The position numbers and the translations under genes were made by a program. Below are positions 17,750-25,788 of a stretch of 64,000 nt of DNA, piece after piece; within the stretch, counting starts at the first letter, position 1, and every line of letters starts with the position of its first letter. The notes beneath the pieces are model-generated. The model worked only from the letters and a program-made list of their open reading frames with translations. It had not been told where the DNA came from and did no database searches. Origin of the DNA: Fusibacter ferrireducens (lineage in GTDB: Bacteria > Bacillota > Clostridia > Peptostreptococcales > Acidaminobacteraceae); the NCBI RefSeq assembly GCF_015352425.1, contig NZ_JADKNH010000004.1, forward strand, positions 268,013 to 332,012, in the 5' to 3' direction.

Positions 17750-17769
17750 AACCCAATTTGAATTGGGTT
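17750..17769. promoter_or_regulatory. 20-bp palindrome AACCCAATT-TG-AATTGGGTT
   Basis: Nine-base perfect arms around a TG centre. No T run follows, so it is not an obvious terminator. A related sequence (CCCAATTTAAATTTGG) lies at 14811-14826 in front of regulator 2, so it may be an operator for that regulator near the secreted-protein gene. Confidence 0.45.
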
Positions 17770-17936
17770 GTCTATCTGGTCGTTATTGATAAAATAGTAA
17801 TTACATAATGATATTGCAATATATTTATGAATCATTTGTTTCAAAGGTTATTTACACAAAATAGAGTAAAGATCAAAGTATACTTAGTTTGGCCAGCTCA
17901 ATATGAGTGTGGTCAACAAAATGGAAGGAGAAAGAT

Positions 17937-18674
17937 ATGTTTAAGTTAATTAGAAAACAATTATCACTGGTTTTAATGTGCTCAATTATCGTGTTATTCA
18001 ATATGGGACCTACATTTGCTGCGCCAGAAGATTATACGTTAGTGGATGACGTTCAATCAAGACAAGTTGTACAACCTGGTGGAGAAGCAACTTTCATTTT
18101 TACCGTACCTGATCCAGACCAAAGAGCAATTCATGTGCGTAGCACTGATAGCGCTGTAATATCAAAACTTGAGCCAATAGGGAATGATTACTTTCAAAAA
18201 TATATAGGGTTGAATTCTGGTATAAGTAATCCTTCTAATCTGTATGGATGTCATTTCATACCTTATGTACAATATATGTTGACTGTAACACCAGTAGATG
18301 CATCTCGACCTGTAACAATAATGGTAGACATGAATAAGGGAGGACCTTCAACTCTAGTAAATGTGGGGTCGCAAGATGTCATAGAAAAAAATATGACATC
18401 AGGTGGTCAGAGGGAATTCTTTAGTTTAGGTTTTGAAAGTAGCGGTTTGTATGCAATTTCAGTATCATTTTCTGGCGATGCTTACGCTGTATACACGGAT
18501 TCAACAGATTCTAATAACTCACAATCCTGGAATTTGTCTAACAGCTCACATACTTTTATGGTCAATGTAAATGCAGCAAGTTGCTATAGTAACACATACT
18601 CCTTGGGGATTGTAAATAACAATTTGCCAGGACAGGGGAGTGGTTATTCAGTAACGATTCGTAAAATGTATTAA
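17937..18674 (+). CDS. Secreted protein of unknown function
   Basis: A 245-residue protein. GAAGGAG precedes ATG 17937; in-frame start options at 17907 have no site. Signal peptide residues 1-31 (KQLSLVLMCSIIVLFNMGPTFA, cleaved after FAA). The mature part is rich in beta-prone and Asn/Ser residues (FTVPDPDQRAIHVRS, YAVYTDSTDSNNSQSWN), suggesting a small beta-sandwich, PPC-like domain. It has its own terminator at 18703 and stands before a LytTR/GHKL two-component system. Confidence 0.65.
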   Translation: MFKLIRKQLSLVLMCSIIVLFNMGPTFAAPEDYTLVDDVQSRQVVQPGGEATFIFTVPDPDQRAIHVRSTDSAVISKLEPIGNDYFQKYIGLNSGISNPSNLYGCHFIPYVQYMLTVTPVDASRPVTIMVDMNKGGPSTLVNVGSQDVIEKNMTSGGQREFFSLGFESSGLYAISVSFSGDAYAVYTDSTDSNNSQSWNLSNSSHTFMVNVNAASCYSNTYSLGIVNNNLPGQGSGYSVTIRKMY

Positions 18675-18702
18675 GAACTCAAGCGTATTTTAGATTAGAG
18701 AA

Positions 18703-18732
18703 AAAGTCTGCATTAAAGTGCAGGCTTTTTTT
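18703..18732 (+). terminator. Rho-independent terminator
   Basis: AAAGTCTGCA, loop TTAAAG, TGCAGGCTTT and a T run (one G-T pair) just after the secreted-protein gene. Confidence 0.85.
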
Positions 18733-18840
18733 ATAAAAGTGAATGCCATATACAGTTGGATACAATGAGCTAACATTTCATATCAATCCACTTGAATAGT
18801 TGTAAAATTCTCTATAAAATTAAAATGGAAATAAAAGACG

Positions 18841-19566
18841 ATGGTGGTGTTGATTCTTTTGATTAAAATTGCTATTTGTGACGATGAAGAAACGATGCTT
18901 TTAAAATTAAAAGCTCAGATCAATATCTATATGGAACACCAAAACGATAAGTTTCAGGTGTTCTCTTTTTTAAGTGCTGAAGTACTGCTTAAAAGTGATA
19001 TCCTATTTGACATCATTTTTTTGGATATACAATTAGGAGGCCTTACGGGCATGGAAGCAGCTCAGAAATTAAGAGAGAGGGGTTCTGAAAGTTTTATCAT
19101 TTTTATTACGGCACTTAATGATTATGTTTACAATGCTTTTGAAGTGGAAGCATCTGATTATCTACTAAAACCTGTGGGGGCTGCTCGTTTATCTCGTACA
19201 ATGGATCGCATTTTAAATTACATAGAACGAAGAGGCGAAAATAGACTCATCATAAAAAAAGAATCTTCGTTAAAGACCGTCCGGTTTGAAGATATCTTAT
19301 ATTGTGAGGCAATCAGTAGAAAGATTTTTGTTCACACGAAGCGTGGGCAAATTGATTATTACTTCAAAATTGGGGAACTCGAAAAGCAATTGGGATGTGA
19401 TTTTTTTAGATGTCACAGGAGTTATTTGGTTAATCTCAAGTATGTGTGTGGTTATGAAGATGGCATGACAATATTAGAAAATGGTGATCAAATTCCAGTT
19501 TCAAGACTCAGACAACAGGCATTTGCAAAAGTAGTTCTAGACTATATGAAAGCGGGGCGAAAATAA
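18841..19566 (+). CDS. LytTR-family response regulator (AgrA/ComE-like)
   Basis: A 241-residue cytoplasmic regulator. Receiver domain (about 7-125) with Asp in FLDIQLGGLTGMEAAQ and KP in YLLKPVGAAR. LytTR DNA-binding domain (about 145-240) with EAISRKIFVHT, FFRCHRSYLVNL and ISRLR-type ending PVSRLRQQAF. The start is uncertain: ATG 18841 has no clear site, while the TTG at 18859 (giving MIKIAICDDE) fits the family N-terminus and follows GGTGG. The gene ends 1 nt before the GHKL kinase. Such pairs commonly sense peptides and control secreted products, but no agrD/agrB lies here. Confidence 0.88.
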   Translation: MVVLILLIKIAICDDEETMLLKLKAQINIYMEHQNDKFQVFSFLSAEVLLKSDILFDIIFLDIQLGGLTGMEAAQKLRERGSESFIIFITALNDYVYNAFEVEASDYLLKPVGAARLSRTMDRILNYIERRGENRLIIKKESSLKTVRFEDILYCEAISRKIFVHTKRGQIDYYFKIGELEKQLGCDFFRCHRSYLVNLKYVCGYEDGMTILENGDQIPVSRLRQQAFAKVVLDYMKAGRK

Positions 19567-19567
19567 T

Positions 19568-20875
19568 ATGGGCAATCTGAGTTTTCAAAGTATAAATTTT
19601 GATTTTATCTTCTTTTTTTGTTTTCTTAATGGTTGCTTAGCAGTCTTAGAGCTGTTTTTTTTCAGTGAATTTTCACAAAGCGCATTTAAGCCATACCACT
19701 ATTTTTTTTATGTATTCACGATTTACTTTATATGTTCAGTAGAAGTGAATTTTAGGGTTTCATTCCCTGTGGCCACTATTTTAGAGCTTTTAGTTCTATT
19801 GGGATATGGCTATCTAGTTTTAAAGTGTCCACTTGCGCTAACAGCAGTTACAGCAATTCTTGCAATAAGTATCATGCAAGTTGTAAATGGTATTTTCCAG
19901 TCAATAGGAAGTATTTTATGCGAAGCTGCATTTCCACATGTAACTTTGGTTTTAGTTATCTGTAGTTTAATGGCGTTGGCAGTAATCTATTTTTCTTATC
20001 GATATGTAATCAAAACTTTTAGGATAAGACAGAGCATATCAACACATTATATTGGGCTTTTATTGCTCCCGATCTTATTTATTCTACTTGTAATTCAACA
20101 TATATTCATGACTTATGGCAGTACCATAATTGTAAATTCAGATGGCAGAAGAATTTTCCCAAATATAAATGATTGGGGGATGCTGTTGATACAAGTTTCG
20201 GCTTATTTTTGCTTGTTTGCAGTCGTATTTGCCTATCGTAAATTAGAGGACAACTTTGAATTACAGACCCAAAATGCTCTACTTGAGCAACAAGTTAATA
20301 CGCAAACGCATTATATGCAAGAAGTTCAAATGCGTTACGATCAAACGCGTGCTTTTAGACATGATCTTAAGAGCCATTTTATGGTGTTGGGTAGCCTTAT
20401 AGAGAGAACGGAGAATCAGAAAGCGGTAGCCTATTTGAACAAGTTAGACGTTGCAAAGAATACCTTTTCTTTTCCTTGCCAAACGGGCAACATGGTCGTT
20501 GACCTTTTGCTAAGTGACAAACTAGGGTTAGCCCAGCAAAAGGGCATTAAAGTTGAATGTAATATGACAATACCTTCTGAGAGCATTATAGATGACATGG
20601 ATTTGTGCATTGTCTTTTCAAATGCGATAGATAATGCGATTAATGCTTGTGAGTTTGTGGAAGAGAAAGAATCTTATATTATAATTTCTGCAGTCCAAAA
20701 AGGCCGATTTTTTATGATTGAAATTGAGAACAGTTGTAATGAAGGGCATAAAAAGGGCACTGGAACAGGGCTTGGACTTAAAAACATCAGAGCTGTAGCC
20801 GAAAAATATAATGGTGCAGTAAGTGTGGATCATGAAGTAGAAAATTTTAAATTGAACGTTCTTTTGCTCATTTAG
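19568..20875 (+). CDS. GHKL sensor kinase (AgrC/ComD-like)
   Basis: A 435-residue kinase. The N-terminal 215 residues form about six membrane segments. A coiled coil (ELQTQNALLEQQVNTQ) leads to the phospho-acceptor His in FRHDLKSHFMVLGSLIE near residue 265. The ATPase part has the N box FSNAIDNAINACE and GTGTGLGLKNIRAVAEKYNG. It should phosphorylate the adjacent LytTR regulator in response to an extracellular signal, perhaps a peptide. It shows no fusion or truncation. Confidence 0.88.
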   Translation: MGNLSFQSINFDFIFFFCFLNGCLAVLELFFFSEFSQSAFKPYHYFFYVFTIYFICSVEVNFRVSFPVATILELLVLLGYGYLVLKCPLALTAVTAILAISIMQVVNGIFQSIGSILCEAAFPHVTLVLVICSLMALAVIYFSYRYVIKTFRIRQSISTHYIGLLLLPILFILLVIQHIFMTYGSTIIVNSDGRRIFPNINDWGMLLIQVSAYFCLFAVVFAYRKLEDNFELQTQNALLEQQVNTQTHYMQEVQMRYDQTRAFRHDLKSHFMVLGSLIERTENQKAVAYLNKLDVAKNTFSFPCQTGNMVVDLLLSDKLGLAQQKGIKVECNMTIPSESIIDDMDLCIVFSNAIDNAINACEFVEEKESYIIISAVQKGRFFMIEIENSCNEGHKKGTGTGLGLKNIRAVAEKYNGAVSVDHEVENFKLNVLLLI

Positions 20876-20969
20876 AGACATTCAGATTACATTTGATTAC
20901 AAAACCATTGAATGGATAAACACTGTTAAATATACTTAAACCAACTAGAAGTATAAAGGAGGTTTGAAA

Positions 20970-21434
20970 GTGAATATAAACGGTTTAAGGTCAATATCCC
21001 ATCAGAATTCAGTAGGCAATAGTTCAAAAGACGTGGAACAAGCTATCCAAAAGTTAGAGCAGAAAAAAATAAAACTTGAACAAGACAAGGCGAAGGCAGA
21101 AAGTCCTTTTTCTACAGCACCCAGTAAAGAAGCCGCTGAAATAGACAAAAAAATAAAAGAAATAGACAAGCAAATCCAACAGTTGAAAGCAAAAACAATA
21201 ATGGCAGCTGATGGTCAGAAGAGACAAGCAGTGGTTATAGATAAGGACAAAGCACCTGAAAAAAATCAATTTGATAAATTGACGCGTAGTGATAAACAAC
21301 TTGACTCGGATGAAAAAACTACCTCGGACGAAAAATCTATTTCTGGTGTCTATAATGTGAAACTAGATGAAAACGGTAAACAAGTAATCGCTCTAACACC
21401 ATTTCCATCTGAAAAGAAAGAGATGGATCAGTGA
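20970..21434 (+). CDS. Coiled-coil protein, FlxA-like
   Basis: A 154-residue charged protein. AAAGGAGG (20955-20962) is 7 nt before GTG 20970; a TTG at 20964 is too close. Residues 18-65 are a heptad-rich Lys/Glu coiled coil (VEQAIQKLEQKKIKLEQDK, then EIDKKIKEIDKQIQQLKAK), as in FlxA-like proteins. The rest is low-complexity and polar. There is no signal peptide. It lies between the two-component system and an anchored protease; role unknown. Confidence 0.6.
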   Translation: MNINGLRSISHQNSVGNSSKDVEQAIQKLEQKKIKLEQDKAKAESPFSTAPSKEAAEIDKKIKEIDKQIQQLKAKTIMAADGQKRQAVVIDKDKAPEKNQFDKLTRSDKQLDSDEKTTSDEKSISGVYNVKLDENGKQVIALTPFPSEKKEMDQ

Positions 21435-21488
21435 CCTTTATCTTAGAGAGACCCCCTTAATTTGCATAATGAGGTTTGCACTTTATGA

Positions 21489-21494
21489 TATAAT
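21489..21494 (+). promoter_or_regulatory. Extended -10 promoter of the protease gene
   Basis: TG-A-TATAAT (TATAAT at 21489-21494) lies 34 nt before the TTG start of the protease gene. No good -35 at the standard distance; TTGCAT at 21462 is too far. Confidence 0.5.
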
Positions 21495-21527
21495 ATAGCC
21501 AAATACAAATATGAAAGTGAGCTCATT

Positions 21528-22358
21528 TTGGAAAGAAAAAAATTTTTAGCAGCAATTATTGCAATGTGTGTACTCATAGTTTTCTTGTTGGTGATGGGAT
21601 CTTCTATAAAAGAGCAGTTTAATAATCAAGTGTATAAAACGCTTATTGCAAAGGTGCGAAATGAAGCGCTTCCGGCAAATATTGAAATTATTGAAAGTGT
21701 TGAATCGAAATCAGATAATGTAACAGGGACTTCTTTCTCAACAGGCTTCAGTGGTGTGATTATAGGAAATGAAGGTGATACATATTATGCGCTTACAGCC
21801 AAACACGCTATTTTGGAAGAGAACGATTCTGAAGATACGGAATATATCATTATAGGCTATGATGCTTTAGATATGAAAACATTTCTGAATTCAGGGGAAA
21901 AGTACATCGGTTCAACAGAATACTATCAGCCTTTTCCTAAGGCTGAAATTGTATACTCAAATGATTCATACGATTTGGTCCTAATTCGTTTTACAAGTGA
22001 GGCAGAGTATTTGGCTCTGCCAATTGCAAGTGAACCCCCAAAGGCCGGTGAGACGATTGCCTCTATGAGTAATCCAAACGGTGAACACAATGAAATTACC
22101 ATAGGGAAAATCAAACGTGGAGAGCGGGTTAGGTTCAATGATGATGCGGGTAAAAACCAATATCCAATGATGACACACACAGCTTTTTGTGATCAGGGCA
22201 GTAGCGGCGGTGCTTTGCTGAATCAAAATTTAGAAATCGTGGGCATTGAGCTCGGTGGCAATGAAAATACATTTAGAAGATTTATTTCAGGCATGATGAT
22301 GCCCAGTGATCGAATACTTGAATTTCTAGAGGCATCAGGATATGAAATTAAGAATTAA
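21528..22358 (+). CDS. Membrane-anchored trypsin-like serine protease
   Basis: A 276-residue S1/DegS-like protease. An N-terminal membrane anchor (about 5-25, LAAIIAMCVLIVFLLVMG) is followed by an extracytoplasmic protease domain with a full triad: His93 in ALTAKHAI, Asp149 in YDLVLIRF and Ser226 in GSSGGALL. There is no PDZ domain. Start is TTG 21528 behind GAAAGTGAGC, a weak site, after an extended -10. It may process exported proteins or peptides; a link to the peptide signals nearby is speculation. Confidence 0.8.
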   Translation: MERKKFLAAIIAMCVLIVFLLVMGSSIKEQFNNQVYKTLIAKVRNEALPANIEIIESVESKSDNVTGTSFSTGFSGVIIGNEGDTYYALTAKHAILEENDSEDTEYIIIGYDALDMKTFLNSGEKYIGSTEYYQPFPKAEIVYSNDSYDLVLIRFTSEAEYLALPIASEPPKAGETIASMSNPNGEHNEITIGKIKRGERVRFNDDAGKNQYPMMTHTAFCDQGSSGGALLNQNLEIVGIELGGNENTFRRFISGMMMPSDRILEFLEASGYEIKN

Positions 22359-22436
22359 TGATGTTATTTTTTTTGAAAATGAGGTTAGAATAAAGAGATT
22401 TGTTTTTAAGCCCAGATTATAAGATGAGATGATGGA

Positions 22437-22470
22437 CCATCTGCTAGAGTTAAATAGCAGATGGTTTTTA
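22437..22470 (+). terminator. Terminator after the protease gene
   Basis: CCATCTGCTA (22437-22446), loop, TAGCAGATGG (22455-22464), then TTTTTAT. Ten perfect base pairs. Confidence 0.85.
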
Positions 22471-22510
22471 TATGCCCGAGTGAAACTCTAAGTTAATTTA
22501 AATACCTTTG

Positions 22511-23218
22511 TTAGAGTTCACCTTGTTGCTCTAATATAGCCTCTGTGGACAAAGCTTCATTTAATGCCGCTGAGTCTTGACTGTCTTTAGGTGCTCTTAA
22601 TTTTGGCAGTAAATACAACGGCATATAAAATGCGGCTGCAACTAGGACACCGCAGATCACATCTAAGATGGCGTGTTGTTTAATAAATAGCGTTGAAAGG
22701 CAGATCATTACAGTCAAAACAGAGGATGCCAATAAGCCGTATTTTTTTGTTTGAAACGCTTCTGAATTGTGAAGACTTGCGTCTATAGCGATTGAGTTTA
22801 TAACATGAATGCTTGGACATACGTTTGTAGGTGTATCTGTGGCATATAAGAATTGCACCAACAAAGAATATGGATCATGATTTGTAATGACAGGTCTTAA
22901 ATCTTGAGCATTGGGAAAAAACATATAGGCGAGATATGCAAAGGACATGCCGCCACCTATAAATATAATGACTTTGTAAAAATCCTTTTTAGAATGGATG
23001 CCCACATAGATAACACCATAGATCATATAGGGGAACCAAAGCAGATAGGGAATGACAAATTCCTTAATAAAGGGAATTTTATCATCCAATGCAGTATGTA
23101 TGATATATTGAGGCACTATTGTCATTTCTAAATATTTGAACCATACGAGGATAGGAATTAACAAGAGACAGAAATAAAAATGTTTATTTTGTGATAAAAA
23201 TTTTTTGATGTTTTTCAT
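22511..23218 (-). CDS. PAP2-family membrane phosphatase
   Basis: A 235-residue membrane protein with about six membrane segments. PAP2 motifs: CPSIHV (motif 2) near residue 138 and LFIKQHAILDVICG (motif 3) near residue 180; motif 1 is poorly preserved, as in inositolphosphotransferase-like members. It probably acts on a lipid or isoprenoid phosphate at the outer membrane face. The 25 C-terminal residues are polar. Transcribed towards the protease gene, sharing the terminator region. Confidence 0.8.
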   Translation of the reverse strand: MKNIKKFLSQNKHFYFCLLLIPILVWFKYLEMTIVPQYIIHTALDDKIPFIKEFVIPYLLWFPYMIYGVIYVGIHSKKDFYKVIIFIGGGMSFAYLAYMFFPNAQDLRPVITNHDPYSLLVQFLYATDTPTNVCPSIHVINSIAIDASLHNSEAFQTKKYGLLASSVLTVMICLSTLFIKQHAILDVICGVLVAAAFYMPLYLLPKLRAPKDSQDSAALNEALSTEAILEQQGEL

Positions 23219-23342
23219 AATGTGCCGTCCTTTGTTCTATAATTCTGTAGATGTGTAAAATATTATACCATATCATAATTGGAGTAGGGGATAATATTTT
23301 TTATCTAAATGCATTGCAAGATATTGTTAATATATGGTAATA

Positions 23343-23399
23343 TTAAGGGGTCTCCTTTTGCGAATTATAGCTTGACGATATAAAGAGACTTCTCCTTAA
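23343..23399. other. Imperfect inverted repeat in the PAP2/GNAT divergent spacer
   Basis: TTAAGG then GTCTC (23343-23354) are mirrored by GAGAC then CCTTAA (23385-23399) with an asymmetric internal loop. It lies upstream of the extended -10 promoter (TG-A-TATAAT, 23431-23439) of the acetyltransferase gene. Confidence 0.4.
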
Positions 23400-23505
23400 G
23401 TTTAATCGTTTTCATTTAGGTTACAGATTATGATATAATACTTTTTATTTAAAGTGTAAAGCATAATCTTTAATTGAGAAAAATTTATAAGATGGAGAAG
23501 TGAAA

Positions 23506-23958
23506 ATGACTTTTAAAATACTCAAAACAGATAATCAAAACGAAGACTTTATAGAACTGACTCAGTTATTAGATCAAGCGCTTCGCGAGCGCAATGGAGA
23601 GTCTCAAAAAGAGTATGCTCAATACAATAAGATTGATTATATAAAAGATGTGGTGGTTATTTATAAGGATGATACGCCACTGGCTTGTGGTGCATTTAAG
23701 CGATTGGATGCTGATACAGCGGAAATAAAACGCGTATTTGTCAAAAGTGATTTTAGAGGTCAGGGCATCTCTAAAGTACTGATCCGTCAACTTGAAGAAA
23801 TGATCAAGGCGCAAGGCTATAAATTTGCAGTACTTGAAACCGGTATAAGGCAAGTTGAAGCAAAGGGGCTGTATACGTGTATGGGCTATGAGATCATTCC
23901 CAATTACGAACCCTATGTTGGGATGGTAGAGAGTGTGTGTATGAAGAAATGCTTTTAG
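23506..23958 (+). CDS. GNAT-family N-acetyltransferase
   Basis: A 150-residue GNAT enzyme. GGAG at 23494-23497 fits ATG 23506 (8 nt) rather than the GTG at 23500. Beta-4/alpha-3 acetyl-CoA loop: EIKRVFVKSDFRGQGISKVL, i.e. V-x-x-x-x-R-G-Q-G-x-S. Then LYTCMGYEIIPNYEPY, the usual end of small-molecule or amino-acid acetyltransferases. The acceptor is not predictable. Single-gene unit. Confidence 0.88.
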   Translation: MTFKILKTDNQNEDFIELTQLLDQALRERNGESQKEYAQYNKIDYIKDVVVIYKDDTPLACGAFKRLDADTAEIKRVFVKSDFRGQGISKVLIRQLEEMIKAQGYKFAVLETGIRQVEAKGLYTCMGYEIIPNYEPYVGMVESVCMKKCF

Positions 23959-24103
23959 ACTGAAGGGGGCATCAAAATGCTCATCAAAGTGTGCATTTTA
24001 CAGATTGAATGTGATTTATCTTGATAAAAGACTTGTTCAGGTTAACAGAAAAATGAGCGACAACGCCTATAAAGGGTTGCGCCCATTTATTAATAGTCCC
24101 TCT

Positions 24104-24973
24104 TTATTGGATGGCTAAAAGTTCTATATAACCTCTTGTGCCAATGGGTTCTAATTGCATGCGTGGATTTGAATGATCCCATGTATAACCTATGGTAGAT
24201 GGGTTATATTTTTTTATGGCGTTCCAGACCTGTTCAATCGCTTCGGCATAATCTTTTTCTTCAAAGGGTTCTCCTTGAAACATCAGATATTTACTCTTTG
24301 GCAGTTCAATGATATCCAGTCCTTCTGGAATAGCGCCATTGTAATCTATGGGCACTTCCACACCTTGTACATATTCTGAGGTTCCGGGTTTGATGTACGT
24401 TTTTGGAAGCCAAAGGCCCACGGGCTCACCACTTATGGAAGGCATGCTTTTAAGCAGACCCCAAATATCGCAACCGACTTCTGCACAGTAATCAAAGTAA
24501 CCGGTGGCTTTGACACCGCGTTTAATCAACACTTTACGAATTGGTTTTTCCAAGACTTGAATAAATACACTTTTTACAGGTTCCATGGTTTTCTCCTTTC
24601 TAACAGTAGCAGTTTCAATGCCATAAGGGATGAAAAGATAAATTGGAATGGGGTTCTTGGCATATTCATGCGGATTACAGCCAAATTCGCGGAAAAATGC
24701 TCTTTGATAACCGTCAACGCTGTCGAATCCCACTTCAAATGCAATATCAATCACTTTGCCCTGTGTGTCTCGAAGCTTCAATGCAGACTTTGACAGGCGC
24801 AAGCGGCGAATATAGTCAGCAGGTGTTCGGTTGAGCCACTTTACAAACAGACGGTAGGAATGCCACGGTGAGTAAAGGGATACATTGGCTAAATCTGAAA
24901 GCGTTATATTTTCATATAGGTGCATTTGAATATAATTCTGCATACGTTGCACCGCTTCAATTTGGTCCTCCAT
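24104..24973 (-). CDS. AraC-type regulator with GyrI-like effector domain
   Basis: A 289-residue regulator (Rob/SoxS-like). N-terminal AraC double HTH (8-105; LSDLANVSLYSPWHSYRLFV, then VIDIAFEVGFDSVDGYQRAFFREFG). C-terminal GyrI-like/effector-binding domain (about 125-289; LIKRGVKATGYFDYCAEVGCDIWG). These bind small amphipathic compounds. ATG 24973 follows GGTGGTGATC. Monocistronic, convergent with the GNAT gene. Confidence 0.9.
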   Translation of the reverse strand: MEDQIEAVQRMQNYIQMHLYENITLSDLANVSLYSPWHSYRLFVKWLNRTPADYIRRLRLSKSALKLRDTQGKVIDIAFEVGFDSVDGYQRAFFREFGCNPHEYAKNPIPIYLFIPYGIETATVRKEKTMEPVKSVFIQVLEKPIRKVLIKRGVKATGYFDYCAEVGCDIWGLLKSMPSISGEPVGLWLPKTYIKPGTSEYVQGVEVPIDYNGAIPEGLDIIELPKSKYLMFQGEPFEEKDYAEAIEQVWNAIKKYNPSTIGYTWDHSNPRMQLEPIGTRGYIELLAIQ

Positions 24974-25157
24974 TCTTGATCACCACCTTATGCATTCAGT
25001 ATATTGTTTTAAAGAAAAAAACACTCGACATTTTTTGCTATTAGAGTTTTAGCATTTGTGAATTGTGTTTATTATAGCAAATTCACAGAATGGGTTAAAT
25101 AGGAAAAAATGTTCTGTGAGTCCTTTTTTTATGCTATATTATATTGGGAGGTAACTT

Positions 25158-25604
25158 ATGAAAATACATCATAAAATTATTTTTTGGTCAATTGTAATTG
25201 CTCTAGCGCTTATTTTGAATTTGAATAATGGACAAACAGAAGAAAACTATTACAGAAAAACAGTTTCTGATGTCCATGAGCTCTTTTTTGCAAGTTATGG
25301 TTCAATGGAGAGCGATGACCTAGAAACTGTAGCTGAAAATAGGGACAAAATAGATACTCTGGCATCCAATTTAAGTAAAGTTAAGACCAGTTCCGAAACA
25401 CATGAGGCTGAAAATTTGGTCCATGAAATGATTTCAGCATCTTATGAGCTTATGGATGCTAAAATAGATCTTCTTGAAAATAAGGATACCTATGTTTATT
25501 CTAATGATAAGGTAGAGCCTCATGATGTCATCTTTGAAAAAAGCAATCATTTATTAGAACTTTACGAGCAGTACAACGAAAATTTGAAAACATTTGTCGA
25601 ATAA
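25158..25604 (+). CDS. Small membrane-anchored helical protein, unknown
   Basis: A 148-residue protein. GGGAGGT precedes ATG 25158. One membrane segment (about 7-22, IIFWSIVIALALILNL) anchors an outside, acidic, alpha-helical domain (FFASYGSMESDDLETVAENRD and onwards). No family recognised. It is upstream of the Cas13c-like gene but separated from it by about 180 nt with a separate promoter, so I treat it as independent of the CRISPR system. Confidence 0.6.
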   Translation: MKIHHKIIFWSIVIALALILNLNNGQTEENYYRKTVSDVHELFFASYGSMESDDLETVAENRDKIDTLASNLSKVKTSSETHEAENLVHEMISASYELMDAKIDLLENKDTYVYSNDKVEPHDVIFEKSNHLLELYEQYNENLKTFVE

Positions 25605-25641
25605 AAGACAATCGATTTTATATGAACTCATAGTGTCTACG

Positions 25642-25666
25642 GTACTATGGCTTAATTACATAGTAC
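25642..25666. promoter_or_regulatory. Inverted repeat upstream of cas13c
   Basis: GTACTATG (25642-25649) and CATAGTAC (25659-25666) around 9 nt. No T run follows, so an operator is as likely as a terminator for the preceding gene. It lies about 45 nt upstream of the cas13c -35 box. Confidence 0.4.
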
Positions 25667-25709
25667 TTGGGAAAAAGATGAGGTATAGGAGGGTTTAGAG
25701 GAATCTCTG

Positions 25710-25739
25710 TTGGACAGTTGAATTGAAGTCCTGTAAAAT
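25710..25739 (+). promoter_or_regulatory. Promoter of cas13c
   Basis: TTGGAC (25710-25715), 18 nt, TAAAAT (25734-25739). It predicts a 5' untranslated leader of about 43 nt before ATG 25789. The array promoter has the same -10 sequence. Confidence 0.6.
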
Positions 25740-25788
25740 GGAATCAGATTACATAAAAGGGAAATCGTTTTCATGGGAGGGGATCTAT

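Noticed and set aside
25158-25604. Possible Cas13 accessory protein
   Set aside because: It has a membrane anchor and its own strong start, and is separated from cas13c by an inverted repeat and a promoter; no known VI-C accessory looks like it.
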